Shown: positions 42,612-54,196 of the stretch, one piece after another
Numbering within the stretch: position 1 is the first letter of the stretch
Layout of the letters: every line of letters starts with the position of its first letter
Assembly: GCA_039000515.1 (NCBI GenBank)
Contig: JBCFYV010001001.1
Span: forward strand, 17,124,687-17,188,686
DNA from: Timema cristinae
Lineage: Eukaryota > Arthropoda > Insecta > Phasmatodea > Timematidae
DNA length: 64,000 bases
Direction: 5' to 3'
Notes under the pieces: model-generated
The model's database searches: none
What the model was told of the DNA's origin: nothing
Seen by the model: only the letters and a program-made list of their open reading frames with translations
Translations under genes and position numbers: made by a program

Positions 42612-42892
42612 TAGGTGACCTGGTGGTCTAGGGGTAAGGTGTCAGACTTCTGTGTTAGCGGCCGGGGTTCAATCCTCGGTCCCGGCACAGATTTATCTGA
42701 TTTCCAAACCCTTCCTTCACCTCTGACAAGATATCTTGTGAATGTGGGGAATGCCAGGCCTCCACCGTGGTTCGGATTCCACGTTAAACTGTAGGTCCTT
42801 CATTTCATCTCACAATCACCCTACCATTACACATTAGCGTAAGTGCGTATAACCCGAACGGGTAGTAAGACGCGGTGCTAATAATAATAATA
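42612..42892 (+). mobile_element. SINE-A, full length, short subtype, with target duplication
   Basis: GGTGACCTGGTGGTCTAGG opens it, B box GGGGTTCAATCC. The short subtype has GACAAGATATCTTGTGAATG where long copies have GTGTATTAATCAC. TAATAAAACTAGG flanks both sides (42599-42611 and 42891-42903, the latter merging with the tail). It is one of the best-preserved copies. Confidence 0.92.
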
Positions 42893-43299
42893 ATAAAACT
42901 AGGAACTTTCGAGGGGAAAAAAAATACTGAGTACCCACATTTTTCAAGTTTTGTAAAAAATCTTTTTGTCAAATTTGAGGAGTTACTAAAACTTCACTCA
43001 AACTCGAGTTTTCAAGTATTTATAAACCCCTAAATAAAAGTATAAACAATACTTTAAATCAAATATATAATAGCCCAGACGGGTAGTAAGACGTGGTGGA
43101 AAAAACCTACCAGTGAGAAATGACGCAACACAAATCGATTGCTGTGATTGGATATTCACAAACCGTAAATATGGATGTGAATCTAACTAAATTTAGCACC
43201 ATAACGTAGACCGAGGTTTCCCAAAAATTTTAGACCAAAGGAGTCCTTTCATCATAAAAATAAAATTGGAGCTCTCATAAAATGTGTGCACTAATATTG
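42893..43299. other. AT-rich spacer with a SINE 3'-end scrap
   Basis: AGCCCAGACGGGTAGTAAGACG (about 43073-43094) followed by GTGG and A-run is an isolated copy of the shared SINE 3' end, comparable to the tail-only insertion at 7345. Confidence 0.45.
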
Positions 43300-43548
43300 T
43301 AAGACCCACTTCGGTGGCAAAGTTAGCTAACGCACTAGCTTCGTGGTGAGCTAGACTGCTGAGGACGGGGAGATCGAAGTTTGAATCTCGCTCGGGTGAA
43401 CTGGGTGTGTGTTTTCTAAATGGTTTCCCCACTCTCCCTCCCCGTAAATGCGGGCTCACTTCTTCTATATTCAACCTTCCCAATTCCTAGCTCATTAGTG
43501 TAATTAGTACTTAAGCGTATCAACAATTAGTACGACGCGGTGGTAATA
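43300..43548 (+). mobile_element. SINE-B1, full length, diverged
   Basis: Head CACTTCGGTGGCAAAGTTAG, B box GAAGTTTGAATC, body and 3' end degraded (GTATCAACAATTAGTACGAC). Confidence 0.75.
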
Positions 43549-43674
43549 TATATTGAGCATTCTTCAATAATGAAAGTTAAATGACACAAGTATAAAAGTA
43601 TAGATCGAACGGAAAACATCAAATGTTCTGACTGCGCTTTTGGTAGATGTCTTTCAATCAAATTTGATTTTTTT

Positions 43675-43900
43675 TTAGCACTGCATTTTACTACCCTGTC
43701 GGGCCTAGTACTAATTGCACTAATGGGTAGGGATTAGGAAGGTTTAATCGAGAGCACGTGCACCCGCATTGGTGTGGAAGGAGAGTGGAAAACTATTTGA
43801 GAAAAACCTCCCTCAATGCACCCAACCAGGCTCGAACCCCGATCTCCCCATCTTCGGCAGTCTAGTCTAACACGAGAGTATTAAACAAAGTGGCAATCCT
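43675..43900 (-). mobile_element. SINE-B2
   Basis: TTTTTTTAGCACTGCATTTTACTACC (poly-A tail complement plus 3' end), body, B box complement GGCTCGAACC, and part of the head. The last bases of the head are lost. Confidence 0.7.
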
Positions 43901-43960
43901 AATAATTATTACTGATAATATCTTAGTGTGAAAAAAAGAGAATATTCTAAAAAGTTTCTA

Positions 43961-44240
43961 GGGTGACATGGCGGTCTAGGGGTAAGGTGTTGGACTTCTG
44001 CTTTGGGGGTCCGGGGTTCAATACTCAGTCCCAGCACGAATTTATCCGATTGCCAAACCCTTCCTTCACCTCTGACAAGACGTGTATTAATCACAACTTA
44101 TCAATGTGTGGAACGCCAGGCCTCCACCGTAGTTCGGATCCCACGTTAATCTGTAGGTCCTCCATTTCATCTTACAATCACCCTCCTATTACACATTAGC
44201 GTAAGTGCGTGTGACCCAAACGTGTAGTAAGACGCGGTGC

Positions 44241-44317
<77 letters not shown>

Positions 44318-44334
44318 GTAATAATAATAATAAT
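43961..44334 (+). mobile_element. SINE-A with very long (AAT)n tail and target duplication
   Basis: A complete long-subtype copy. The tail (about 44241-44334) has about 30 AAT units, the longest in the window, with one AGT interruption. AGTTTCTA is present at 43953-43960 and 44335-44342. Internal frames of 61 and 78 codons are spurious. Confidence 0.92.
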
Positions 44335-44342
44335 AGTTTCTA

Positions 44343-44914
44343 ACAGAGCCTAAAATAACTAAAATGGAACCCCTCCAACCCCATCAGAGTCTGCGAAGCA
44401 CAGGTTGAAATACGCGGACGAAGACTACGTCATAATAACGAGAGAACATACAACACCATCTAGGGTCGAATATAGGTACTAAATGAATAGAACAAAACGT
44501 TCTAGTGTGCTCCGTTTGAGCGCAGCACCATTGAAATAACGCTCACGATAAAAAAAACTTGGTAGACGAACGGAATAAAACTGGTGTAATTGAAATAGTT
44601 TCATCATGAAGATTAATCAACATAAAAGTTTACATTTACGCGTATTAAAAATATGTTTACAATGACATACACTAATTAGAATTATAAATTTAAAGTTTAA
44701 AATAAGAATAATAAATAGATATTAAAGCGATATAAATTATTGTTCACGAAACATTCCACTACGTATGTATTCAGACATATACGTAAGCTATTTTCCAATT
44801 TTCATGATACAGAAATTATCTAGATCTACTTCCACGTATTCATACATCACTAATTATGATATTTAATACCAATACCTATAAAATATCACCATTAATATTG
44901 TGATAACATTATCT
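44343..44914. other. AT-rich spacer
   Basis: No feature. Confidence 0.5.
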
Positions 44915-45152
44915 AACGCGCTACTCTCGCCGTAGGCTTAGACTAGACTGCCGATGACGGGGAAATCGAGGTTTGAATCTTGGTCGGGTGTAATGAGGGT
45001 GGTTTTTCCAAAATGGTTTTTCACAATCCCTCTATGCAAATTTGGGTACACTTGCTATATATATAACCTTCACAACCCTAAAACCCTTAGCGTAATTTGT
45101 ACATAAGCGAATAACCCGAACGGGTCATTCGTTAAACCCGGTGCTAAAATAT
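44915..45152 (+). mobile_element. SINE-B2, 5'-truncated head
   Basis: It begins ATCTAACGCGCTACTCTCG, missing the first 15 bp of the head. B box GAGGTTTGAATC. The 3' end carries a local rearrangement: CCCGAACGGGTCATTCGTTAA, not ...GGGTAGTAAGACG. Confidence 0.7.
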
Positions 45153-45814
45153 ATATATTGTAAAATGTTATTATTTTTTACCCCCCTCTCCCCCCCAAAA
45201 AAAGATAATATTTTTTTCTAAAATACCCATTCTATAAAAATTGCCCTTTCTATGATTTTTTTTATAACAAAGTGTGCTTACATATTATGTGACAGCTCTA
45301 AGAGGGGTTAACTAGTACTCTTTGGTTAATGCAAAGAGTTTCACAAGAAAATCTTGTTGCATGTAAACACAATGACATAATGAGAAACAGTGCCAAGATA
45401 ATAATTATATTTCCAACCGGATATATGAAATACAAATAAATAAAACACCTGGCAGGAAGATGATGTTTGACAACTATAGATAACGCAAGTAGCTTCAAAA
45501 ATAACTTGCCCTTAAAATAGATAGCTACCAAAGAGTAGAGAAGTGCTAGTGGGGGTGAGATGTTCGTTGGAGTAGAGTTGAAAAATATTTTTCTAGAATA
45601 CTTTAGAACAAATTATTACTATTCGTATTAGGTTATTCTTTTCTTGAGCTAATAGAAAACAATTTTTGAAGTTGGACGAATTAATATAAATTAGGGATCA
45701 ATGATAAATATAAATATTGAATACCGTTAAAAAATACATCGAGATAGAAATAAACTAAGTTCGTGATTATCTGGTTCGATAAAGTACTATTTCATTCACA
45801 TACATTTAGTCATT
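45153..45814. other. AT-rich spacer
   Basis: A C-run at about 45180-45197, otherwise nothing. A 77-codon minus frame (45298-45531) is hydrophobic and unrecognised. Confidence 0.4.
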
Positions 45815-46490
45815 GTAGATTTCAGCACTGTTTTGATTTGGCTGTAAACATAAGATGTGTCAAGGGAGGTGTAGATATCAGCACTATTTTGATTTGGCTG
45901 GAAACGGAAGATGTGTCAAGGGAGGTGTAGATATAAACACTATTTTGATTTGGCTGGAAACGGAAGATGTGTCAAGGGAGGTGTAGATATCAGAACTATT
46001 TTGATTTGGCTGGAAACGGAATATGTGTCAAGGGAGGTGTAGATATCAGCACTATTTTGATTTGGTTGGAAACGGAAGATGTGTCAAGGGAGGTGTAGAT
46101 ATCAGCACTATTTTAATTTGGCTGGAAACAGAAGATGTGTCAAGGGAGGTGTAGATATCAGCACTGTTTTGATTTGACTGGAAAGAGAAGATGTGTCAAG
46201 GGAGGAGTAGATATCAGCACTATTTTGATTTGACTGGAAACGGAAGATGTGTCAAGGGAGGTGTATATATCAGCACTGTTTTGATTTGGCTGGAAACGGA
46301 AGATGTGTCAAGGGAGGTGTAGATATCAGCACTATTTTGATTTGGTTGGAAACGGAAGATGTGTCAAGGGAGGTGTGGATATCAGCACTGTTTTGTTTTG
46401 GCTGGAAACATAAGATGTGTCAAGGGAGGTGTAGATATCAGCACTGTTTTGATTTGGCTGGAAACGGAAGATGTGCGGGAGGTGTAGCTA
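45815..46490. repeat. 56-bp tandem array, 12 units
   Basis: Period 56 bp (for example GATATCA at 45874 and the homologous position 45930). Unit: GATATCAGCACTATTTTGAT, TTGGCTGGAAACGGAAG, ATGTGTCAAGGGAGGTGTA. Units differ by single substitutions. The last is shortened (GATGTGCGGGAGG). 56 is not a multiple of 3, so the 82-codon frame at 46247-46495 cycles through all three frames of the unit and is a by-product. Confidence 0.95.
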
Positions 46491-47129
46491 ATTAAGGCAA
46501 ACCCATAATGAAAATTATTTATCTCTGAATTCCGTATTATCCGGCTTTTCCGCTATCCAGCCGGAGTTCCACCAATTTAGGCCGGATATTGGTGACTCGA
46601 GTGTATATACAAACATCTTATTAATAGCTGCTTATTGATAAAGCTGTCAATTTTTCAACAGCTCAAGTAAATCGGCAAGTTGAGTAAGCCTTGGGTCAAT
46701 ATAGCCCACCAAACCAAAATCAATAATGGCTATGTTTCACTCAAGATCTTTATCGTTAGTTTCACGTTTGGCAAATATGAGTTTTGTTTTAACTGAGTCA
46801 ATACTATGATTAATGACTGCTGTTCAACCCAAATTATTTTACATAAATATGACTAAATTAGTATACACAAAACCCCTAATAATAGTCTCGTTCAGAAAAT
46901 GTGCCATTTGGATTTTGGTATTTTATGAGTCTTTTTACCTTGTTATCAAAAGTTAACTTATATAAACTTTTTGTTTTAATTTTATTTTCTTATCCAATTC
47001 AATTTGGCTTAACAATACATAATTTTAAAACAAACACTGTTAGGAACTATCCAAATAAAAGGTATCTAGATGTGTTAATTTTTAGAACTATTATTAATAT
47101 AATAGCTCATTAATTTTAAAACAACAACA
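46491..47129. other. AT-rich spacer with a pogo-like end
   Basis: About 46525-46610 reads TTCCGTATTATCCGGC...GGCCGGATATTGGTGACTCG, similar in character to the 'nttatccg' ends of pogo/Tigger MITEs (see 60090 and 61315). No partner end was found. Confidence 0.35.
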
Positions 47130-47245
47130 AAAATCATAACAACAGGTAGAGAGAATGGTAAGTTTAGAACGGTAAACAAAAACACTTTCAGTGCATCCGG
47201 CCGGGATCCAAACCTCGTCCTTCCTGTCAGCGGATATCCAGTGGA
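47130..47245 (-). mobile_element. SINE-B2 body fragment
   Basis: AACACTTTCAGTGCATCCGG, then CCGGGATCCAAACCTCGTCC, is the body to B-box region in complement. Both ends are lost. Confidence 0.5.
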
Positions 47246-48295
47246 TGTTCCTTGACTAGTCCTCTTACTCTCTCATACAGCATCCTGTCAAATTTTGTAA
47301 CAGGCCTCCCAAAATTCCAACCCCTCGTCCACGTCGAGGGTCGACGGCACGAAGTAGGGGACTGTGTGTCCTGTGACCGCTTTGATAAATGTGAAGACCT
47401 TGAACGAATCTTGAAAATTTACGGTTTTATGGGGCTAGCAAACCAGTAGTGATTACAAAAGTGCTTCCAAAATAGGAAATGTATTCTTTATATCGTTTAA
47501 AAGTATCTTTCGTAAGCCCATGAAAGCTGCAGTTGTCACTTTTAATAGATAAAATCAAAACATATGACATAATAATATTATTATTATTATTCTATCAATG
47601 TTGACAGAAAAAAATTGTGAGTTTGTATTTTCTAAAGTTACTTTAAAAAAAAAAGTATGGAACTTCGCACGGACTTTCTCGCTCTATTATTTGAAAATGA
47701 AGATATTTACTCAAAACTCGTAATAAATGTGAAACGAAATAATATACACTAGTAAACCCCAATCATAATTTGCACTATACTTATGTAAAACTTTTTTTTT
47801 AGTCCCGGTTTTAAATTTTATAATTTTGTTTTTAAGGGATTAATGTTCTCATTTGTATGTTTGGACCGATAAAAAATATCAATGTTGGGTCCATAAGGGT
47901 CAACACTTCGTATTAAAATTTCAACTTTCGGTTAAAATTTTCGAAATTTTATTAGGTGTTGCAAATCTTCATGCCATCACATTGCTGTTAAATTCCTTAT
48001 TTATAAATTTTGATCAATAAAAAATGTAAATATTAACTATTGAGTCTAAAATGGATATAGATCATTGTTGTACAAACATTTCTCCTGAGAGGTTTAAGGA
48101 AAAACAACATAAACTCTTAGAGACTTACTTATATTTAATTAATCTATGGCATTGGAGAATTATTGCATTACAACTTGAATAGTATCTCTTTACAACTAAA
48201 GCTCACAAAATTATATTAATATATTTGTCAATATCTCAGAAACTGTTGAATTTATAAAAATATATTTCATAAAAAGTTTTTTTATTTTTAATATT
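47246..48295. other. 1 kb AT-rich spacer
   Basis: A 65-codon plus frame (47252-47449) lies in a GC-richer 200 bp (CCAACCCCTCGTCCACGTCG). I recognise no protein. Otherwise featureless. Confidence 0.35.
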
Positions 48296-48684
48296 ACTAC
48301 AATTTTTCAATGATAAGTTATTTAGTATCTCAAATAGTTGCGGAGATACGGAAGTTTCTGCTTCTGTATGGTATCCTAAAATTAATTTTAATGGTAAAAT
48401 GAAAATAACCAGTTTATTTATAATCCTAATCAACACCTAGATACGAATTTTAATAAAAATAGTTGAGAAAATCTATTTTTTTCTCTTTTCGCCCTCTCTT
48501 AAACTACTCTTATTTTAAGTTTAAACAGACACACAGACAGACGTCATTGCAAAGACAACTTTTTTGGATTTGGGGGGTCTTGAGACGTCGAGATCCATCA
48601 AAATTTCAGGTTAGATTTTCTTTTGCGGTCGCAATACTTTTACCTTTTGTGTTCGAGAAGTTAAAAATATATATATATATTTAC
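48296..48684 (+). repeat. dispersed repeat R2, copy 1
   Basis: Direct-orientation homologue of 48768-49220. Shared order: GATAAGT(T/A)ATTT, ATCTCAAATAGTT, GAGAAAATC, TTTTTCTCTTTT(C/T)GCCC, AACTA, ACAGACAGACG, ACTTTTTTGGATT, GGGGGGTC, GACGTC(A)AGAT, ATCAAAAT, CGCAATACTTT. The composite resembles abundant repeats I have seen in arthropod genomes, but its class is unknown to me. Confidence 0.6.
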
Positions 48685-48767
48685 GTATAGCTTGAAAGTT
48701 ATTTGTTTTATAAAAAAATGCTTCTTATAAAATATTTGTATTATAAATAAACCTACATATTTGTAAC

Positions 48768-49220
48768 GATAAGTAATTTCATATCTCAAATAGTTTATGA
48801 GATATTATTTAAAAAAAAAGATAATTTACGCAAAAGACCGGAGACCTTGAAGTCATTTTGCCGACATATTGAGAGAAGCCATTTTGTTTGGAATATTACA
48901 AATGTTTAGAAATGAAATTTAATCAAAATCGTTAGAGCAGATTTTGAGAAAATCGACTTTTTCTCTTTTTGCCCTTTAGCAAACTATCATTAATTTTAGG
49001 GTTGGATATCAAATTCTTAAAACCCTAGATACCAAGTTTTAGCCCGATCGGTAAAATAGTTTAGGCTCTAGTTGGAGGTACAGACAGACGGAAAGTCAAA
49101 ACACACTTTTTTGGATTCGGGGGGGGGGGTCATGAAACGTCAAGATTAATCAAAATCTTGATATCGATTTTTTTGACGATCACAATACTTTCTCTACCCG
49201 TAAAATAGCAAGAAAGTTAA
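48768..49220 (+). repeat. dispersed repeat R2, copy 2
   Basis: See copy 1. This copy is longer and contains a palindrome-like AAGATTAATCAAAATCTTGATATCGA near its end. The two copies, 84 bp apart, could be one tandem duplication of an element. Confidence 0.6.
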
Positions 49221-49329
49221 ACCAAACTAAATTATATGTCAAATGATGGCAGGAACGGACATTTAGGGAATATTGGCAATATTCTGTGAAGAGATGGACT
49301 CAAATAATTTGTGTGTTTAAAAACATGTC

Positions 49330-49505
49330 CGTTACCCGTATCGGTAGGCACGTGGATTAAACGCCAAACTCATCTAGTCAGGTTCCCCAATAATGGGGAG
49401 GCTGGGGTTTGAATAACGAATCCACAATTTGTTTCCCATTTTCCAGCCACGCAAATGCCGGTACGAGCTTATCGATGTAATTAAATGCGGATATCCCAGA
49501 TAGCA
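49330..49505 (+). mobile_element. SINE-B2, very diverged
   Basis: Head (CCCGTATCGGTAGGCACGTGG), B box (GGGGTTTGAATAAC) and a shortened body with GCAAATGCCGGTACG. No 3' end. Confidence 0.5.
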
Positions 49506-49754
49506 TATTTTGAGTCTCTACCAACTATCGCCAAACGACTTTGGTTAGAGATTAAATCTTCATGAGGTGTGAAACCAGGCGAGCTACGAGTGATTCCGAG
49601 TAAACTTAATGGGGTTAGAGGCGCTAAATATCACATTTTCACTAACAAACCTGTATAAATAAAATAATAATGAAAAAAAAACTCTCAGGGAATGTATAAT
49701 TATCCCAAATAGACAAAGGGTTGAACATATTATCTTCTCCCTTTTTAGTTAGCG
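49506..49754. other. unclassified spacer
   Basis: No feature. Confidence 0.5.
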
Positions 49755-50100
49755 TCATAACTTTTATTCTGGTTATCCTCATTTAAATATACTAATGGGG
49801 TTTAGATGAGGAAGGTATAATTTAGATGAAATCTAAAGTCTGTTCAGAGTAGGAATTGTGTTCTGAAAGGCCTTTTTCCTTACCAGAAATCTATTATATA
49901 GTAGGATATTGGTAGGAAAAAAGACCTTCCAGAGAGAAATTCCTACTGTGAATAGAGTATACCTACAGTTGCGTAGCGAGTGAGAAACTATAAAATAAAA
50001 TATAAGTATACACAGTCAGGATTCGAACCTCTTCAACCACCCCATTAACGATAAACCAGAATTGACTAGCTTGAGGTATAGACCGCACCCCCATCGATGC
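49755..50100 (-). mobile_element. SINE-B2 split by MITE M1
   Basis: The 3' part (about 49755-49835) and the body, B box (complement GGATTCGAACC) and head (about 49958-50100) flank the MITE. The break falls in the body after ATTTAGATGAAATC. The SINE therefore predates the MITE here. Confidence 0.65.
49840..49957. mobile_element. stem-loop MITE M1, copy 2
   Basis: Same fold as copy 1 at 38193-38312. Left arm GTAGGAATTGTGTTCTGAAAGG, loop TCTATTATATAGTAGGATAT, right arm AGAGAAATTCCTAC. Both copies are preceded by AAGT and followed by AGTATA, so the true termini may extend a few bases further. Confidence 0.75.
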
Positions 50101-51553
50101 GGAATGAACGTGTGTGTGATACTTACAAAGATTTGATCAAAGGAGAATAATTTTCTCCCGCTTAATTACTTCCAGGAATATCAGCTTTTACACAGATCTC
50201 CACATAGCAACAAAAATTATTCCTCCCACTTTAGCCTTCTTTTCCTCCTCGGGCTCTTCTCTTTATTGTCTAGCTTCTCCTTCGTAGCCTCTTCCTCTAC
50301 AATATTCCGCCTAGCAACAAGGATTTTTATTTTTATTTATTTTACCTTTCTTTTTATTTCGTTCTTTCATTTCAACGATGCAGTTTATTTTATTTATTTT
50401 GATGTTTCCTCTCTCTCTCTCTCTCTCTCTTTCAATTCATATCTTGCCGTTTCAACAAACTTTTTCTCCATGGCAACAATTTTTTTTGTCTTATTTCTTT
50501 CACTCTTTTCATTTTTCAGATCCTACTTTTGTTGTTGTAATCTTACTATTACTATACACATTTTCTCATTATAGCTTGCACGGTTATTATATTTTGAGAA
50601 AAATGGATCGAACGAGAAAGAAAGTAAAGAAGAAGGGGTTGAAAATCCATCAAATTCCTGAAATTTATGGCACGTAGTATATGTTTAGGAACAAGCATTA
50701 ATTAATTTAACTGTCACTCTCGACTTCGCGAAGTCATTAAAATGTACATGTGGTGAAACGGAATCATGGAGGGTATAAATCATTGTTTTAACGATTCTAG
50801 CTAGGTACCGTGCTATTTTCGAATGAAGGGTGGCGTGCGCAAAATTTAAGCATTTTTAATAAATGAGTAATACAAATAGTCCGATTTAAATAAGGAGTTT
50901 TATGAACGCTATAAAAGTTACTAAAACAGTTTTTTTTAATATTAGTATGTAACGTCATGTGATTTGAAACAATTTATTTTTTAGATATCATCAATACTTA
51001 TAGCAGGAGATTTAAATGTTATTTTTTAAATTAAATAAAGTTTATTATATAAAAGTTCCTTCCTAAGAGAATCTTACTATATATGAAGTATAACGCGTAC
51101 AAAATAAGTATTAACAATAGTTTTTATTTCAAAGTTTCCTATTTCATGTGGTAATGTTTTCATCTATTTTTTTTTATCTGTACATTTCAGTAGTGTCTTT
51201 AGTGGTTTTCAGTTATCAGTAACTTGAAATATATATCCACGAAGCTTATGCAGACCTGACTTGTAGGATGAATTGAAAGGAAATGCATAGATATTTGTTG
51301 GGGAAGTATTTTGGGTCAAACTTGCCTGATAGTTTATTGACCACAAACCTACATAATTCGATTTCCTCTAAATATAAATGTATATTAATTGCAGAATGTT
51401 GATTAGCCACTATTTTATAAATAATAATGTAGTTTTATTTTGCATTTAAATTACAGTTTTACAACCTAATATAATTAATACAATCAAAAATTTTAAGGGC
51501 ACCACCTGATTTAGTGAAAAATAAAATCACTTTGCGATATTTCTTAAAAGAAT
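50101..51553. other. 1.4 kb spacer with a CT-rich tract
   Basis: About 50215-50540 is strongly pyrimidine-rich on the plus strand and contains (TC)n at 50409-50431. The overlapping frames of 102 and 99 codons (50266-50574, 50378-50677) are low-complexity Phe/Ser/Leu products of that tract. The rest is AT-rich. Confidence 0.5.
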
Positions 51554-51809
51554 ATTATTATTATCATCATTTAGCACCGCGTATTACTACCCGTTCGGGT
51601 TATACGCTTTAAGTACTAATTACGCTAATGGATTAGGAAGGTTGGATTAGAGGAAGTGAACCCACATTTGCGTGGAGGGAGAGTGGAAAACCATTTAGGA
51701 AAACCCACCCTCAGTTCACTCGACCGAGATTAGAACCTCGATCTCCCCGTCCTCAGCAGTCGAGCTCAACATGACTAGCGCGTTAGCCAACTACGCCACC
51801 GAGGCGTGA
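51554..51809 (-). mobile_element. SINE-B1, full length with target duplication
   Basis: ATT/ATC tail, 3' end CTACCCGTTCGGG, body, B box complement mutated (GATTAGAACC), head ending CTACGCCACCGAGGCG. TTCTTAAAAGAAT (51541-51553) and TTCTTATAAGAAT (51810-51822) flank it with one mismatch. Confidence 0.9.
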
Positions 51810-51822
51810 TTCTTATAAGAAT

Positions 51823-52719
51823 GAAAGGGGTGAAGCTTCAAGCTGCAAAAATAATCCGCAAATAATTTAGAATGTTCTTCTGTTGTGACCAACCCAAAAA
51901 AAACTTAATTTATTTAAAGGAGGTTTATCTAGTTATAAAATGGTTTTTACTTTAATTTCAAAATTGGTTCTAATTCCGTTAAGATTAATAGAAAATTAAT
52001 TAATTTTTTACTATAATTTATTTTTAAAAAGGGATTCATTCCAAAAGATAAGGTTGTGAATAATATGAAATCCTGTTGGTACCTTTATCATACATTATGG
52101 TGTGGACCCACACCAGTGGTCCTACAGTCCAAGACACCAGTCTCGCAAAATATTAAATTGACAGTAAGAGGCAGGCGTCTCGACGGGCTCATTTTACACA
52201 TGCGATTTGTCATTCAGAATCCCTCGTACTTTTTGTGAACTACCCTCCTCATCCATACCGCTTAGATTAAGAAGTTAATAACATTTGTTTTTAAAGTACT
52301 GGAAAAAAAACTGAACATTTCGACGTAAATAATATTTTGAAAACCACTATTTAAATGATACCAGATAGTTGAACGTCTGCAATGCGTTTCAGCGTCCCAT
52401 TAAGGCACTCTTCCTAATAAACTATTGTACCTTTAATTCGTAGACCAGTGACGTTTCGTGACCTAACGTCCCAATAGCACCAGTCACGAAACTCTCCGTG
52501 TGTCGTGTCTTGTATTGGTGTAACCGAGAGTCGAGCCAGAGGTAACCGATTGTTCTACCTTCTAAACTTGACCTTGAAACCAGGGAGATATCGCTACAGA
52601 GCGTTGGAGCGAAGAGTAAATCAAACTTATATTTCCGAGGAGAAGGGAGGAAACGAAAAAATGCAAGGATATAATAACAAATAATATCTTTATAATTTCC
52701 GGTAACTAATAATATGTGT
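51823..52719. other. 0.9 kb unclassified sequence
   Basis: A 60-codon plus frame (52056-52238) and a 135-codon minus frame (52422-52829) occur. The minus frame starts inside the next SINE-A, and its recognisable part is SINE, so it is not a gene. About 52430-52620 is GC-richer without identity. Confidence 0.4.
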
Positions 52720-52942
52720 TGAGGTCCGGGGTTCAATCCTAGGTCCCGGCACAGATTTATCTGATTGCCAAACCCTTCCTTCACCTCTGACAAGACAACT
52801 TGTGAATGTGGGGAATGCCAGGCCTCCATCGTGGTTCGGATTCCACGTTAAACTGTAGGTCCTTCATTTCATCTCACAATCACCCTACCATTACACGTTA
52901 GCGTAAGTGCGCATAACCCGAACGGGTAGTAAGACGCGGTGC

Positions 52943-53016
<74 letters not shown>

Positions 53017-53018
53017 TT
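52720..53018 (+). mobile_element. SINE-A, 5'-truncated before the B box
   Basis: It starts at TTGAGGTCCGGGGTTCAATCC, so the A box is missing. Short subtype. The tail is about 24 AAT units (52945-53018). Confidence 0.85.
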
Positions 53019-53049
53019 TTTTAAGAGCCACATACATGGGGTTTTCTTT

Positions 53050-53292
53050 TAGTACCGCGTCTTACTACCAGCTCAGGTTATACGCCTGTGTACTAATAAT
53101 TACGCAAGTGAGTTGAGGATTAAAAGGTTGCATTTAGAGGATGTGTACGAGCATTTACGTGCTGGGAGAGTGAAAAATTGTTTAGGGGGAAAACATTTCA
53201 ATACATCCGATCAAAATTCGAACCCTACTCTCCCTGTCATCGGTAGTCAATATTGCGAGAATGACGCCTTAAACCATACGGCTATCGAACCA
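53050..53292 (-). mobile_element. SINE-B2, full length
   Basis: TTTTAGTACCGCGTCTTACT, body with GTGCTGGGAGAGTG, B box complement AATTCGAACC, head with TACGGCTATCGAACC. Confidence 0.75.
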
Positions 53293-53889
53293 TGTATGAT
53301 AAAGTACACAAGTTCAACATTTTGTTTGTTTGTGTGGGATTTTTAACTTTTTCTTTACAGTTTCTCTCTCTGTTCTAAAAAAATGTATATTTCATTAAAG
53401 TATTTGAATTTGAAGCATTGGTCGCCACCATTTGTTCTACTTATAATTATTATAAAATGATTGGATGTATAAATAGCAATAGATTGATAGATAAATTAAT
53501 ATATATTTAAAAGTAAATAATCAAACACACGCAATTTTGATATTTGTTTAGTAAGAACAGAGATCGGCAATTGGTCGATACCGCAGCCATCCTGTCGATT
53601 TTGAAAGGATACTCACTAAACCATTATTAAAAAAAAAAAAAAAAATGATATTTGAGAATTATAAAATCGCAAATTCATCAAGTATTTTCAAACAATATTT
53701 TATTGTGACCAAAATAAAATTTCTCGATTATAATAGAAAATGTTATAATAAATTTAAACAATTCAATTTTAAAACGTATATTTTATTTATTATATTATAT
53801 ATTATTCCCTAGTATGGTGGGTAGACAAGTATTTGAGTAGAGTTTAATTTGAAGACTAAATATAGGATATGTTTATATAAACTCCATGA
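53293..53889. other. AT-rich spacer
   Basis: No feature. Poly-A run at about 53629-53645. Confidence 0.5.
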
Positions 53890-54196
53890 CGTCAGCCCAC
53901 AACCGAGCCATGCCGACCGAGGGGCCGCGGCCTGTTGATGAAGATAGTTCCCACTTTTGCGAATAGAGGTGTCATGTGGGAAGCACGACCAACTCTCCGG
54001 CCATCAATCTCAGTTTTATAGACCAGAGCTGCTACGTTTTCATTCATGTAGCTCCTCATTTGTCCTCACGTGTCTGAGTTTGACACCATTACAGACCCAC
54101 TGCTACAAAGAGAATATGGAAGCTACGGGTAACTAACCCGGGTCCTCTAGGTCCATAGCCAGGAATTCTGACCATTAGACCACAACTGCAGTCATA
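53890..54196 (-). mobile_element. SINE-E candidate, single copy
   Basis: Read on the minus strand from 54192: GTTGTGGTCTAATGGTCAG (A box TGGTCTAATGG), then GGACCCGGGTTAGTTACCC (B-box position, mutated core), then a GC-richer body of about 220 bp unrelated to A, B or D. No tail repeat is evident, so the 3' boundary is a guess. Confidence 0.5.

Noticed and set aside
46247..46495. 82-codon plus frame
   Set aside because: It runs through the 56-bp array, whose length is not a multiple of 3, so it cycles through all phases of a non-coding unit.
50266..50677. Overlapping frames of 102 and 99 codons rich in Phe, Ser and Leu
   Set aside because: Products of a pyrimidine-rich tract with a (TC)n microsatellite, mimicking membrane segments.
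52422..52829. 135-codon minus frame
   Set aside because: Its first third is SINE-A in complement and the remainder has no recognisable domain.
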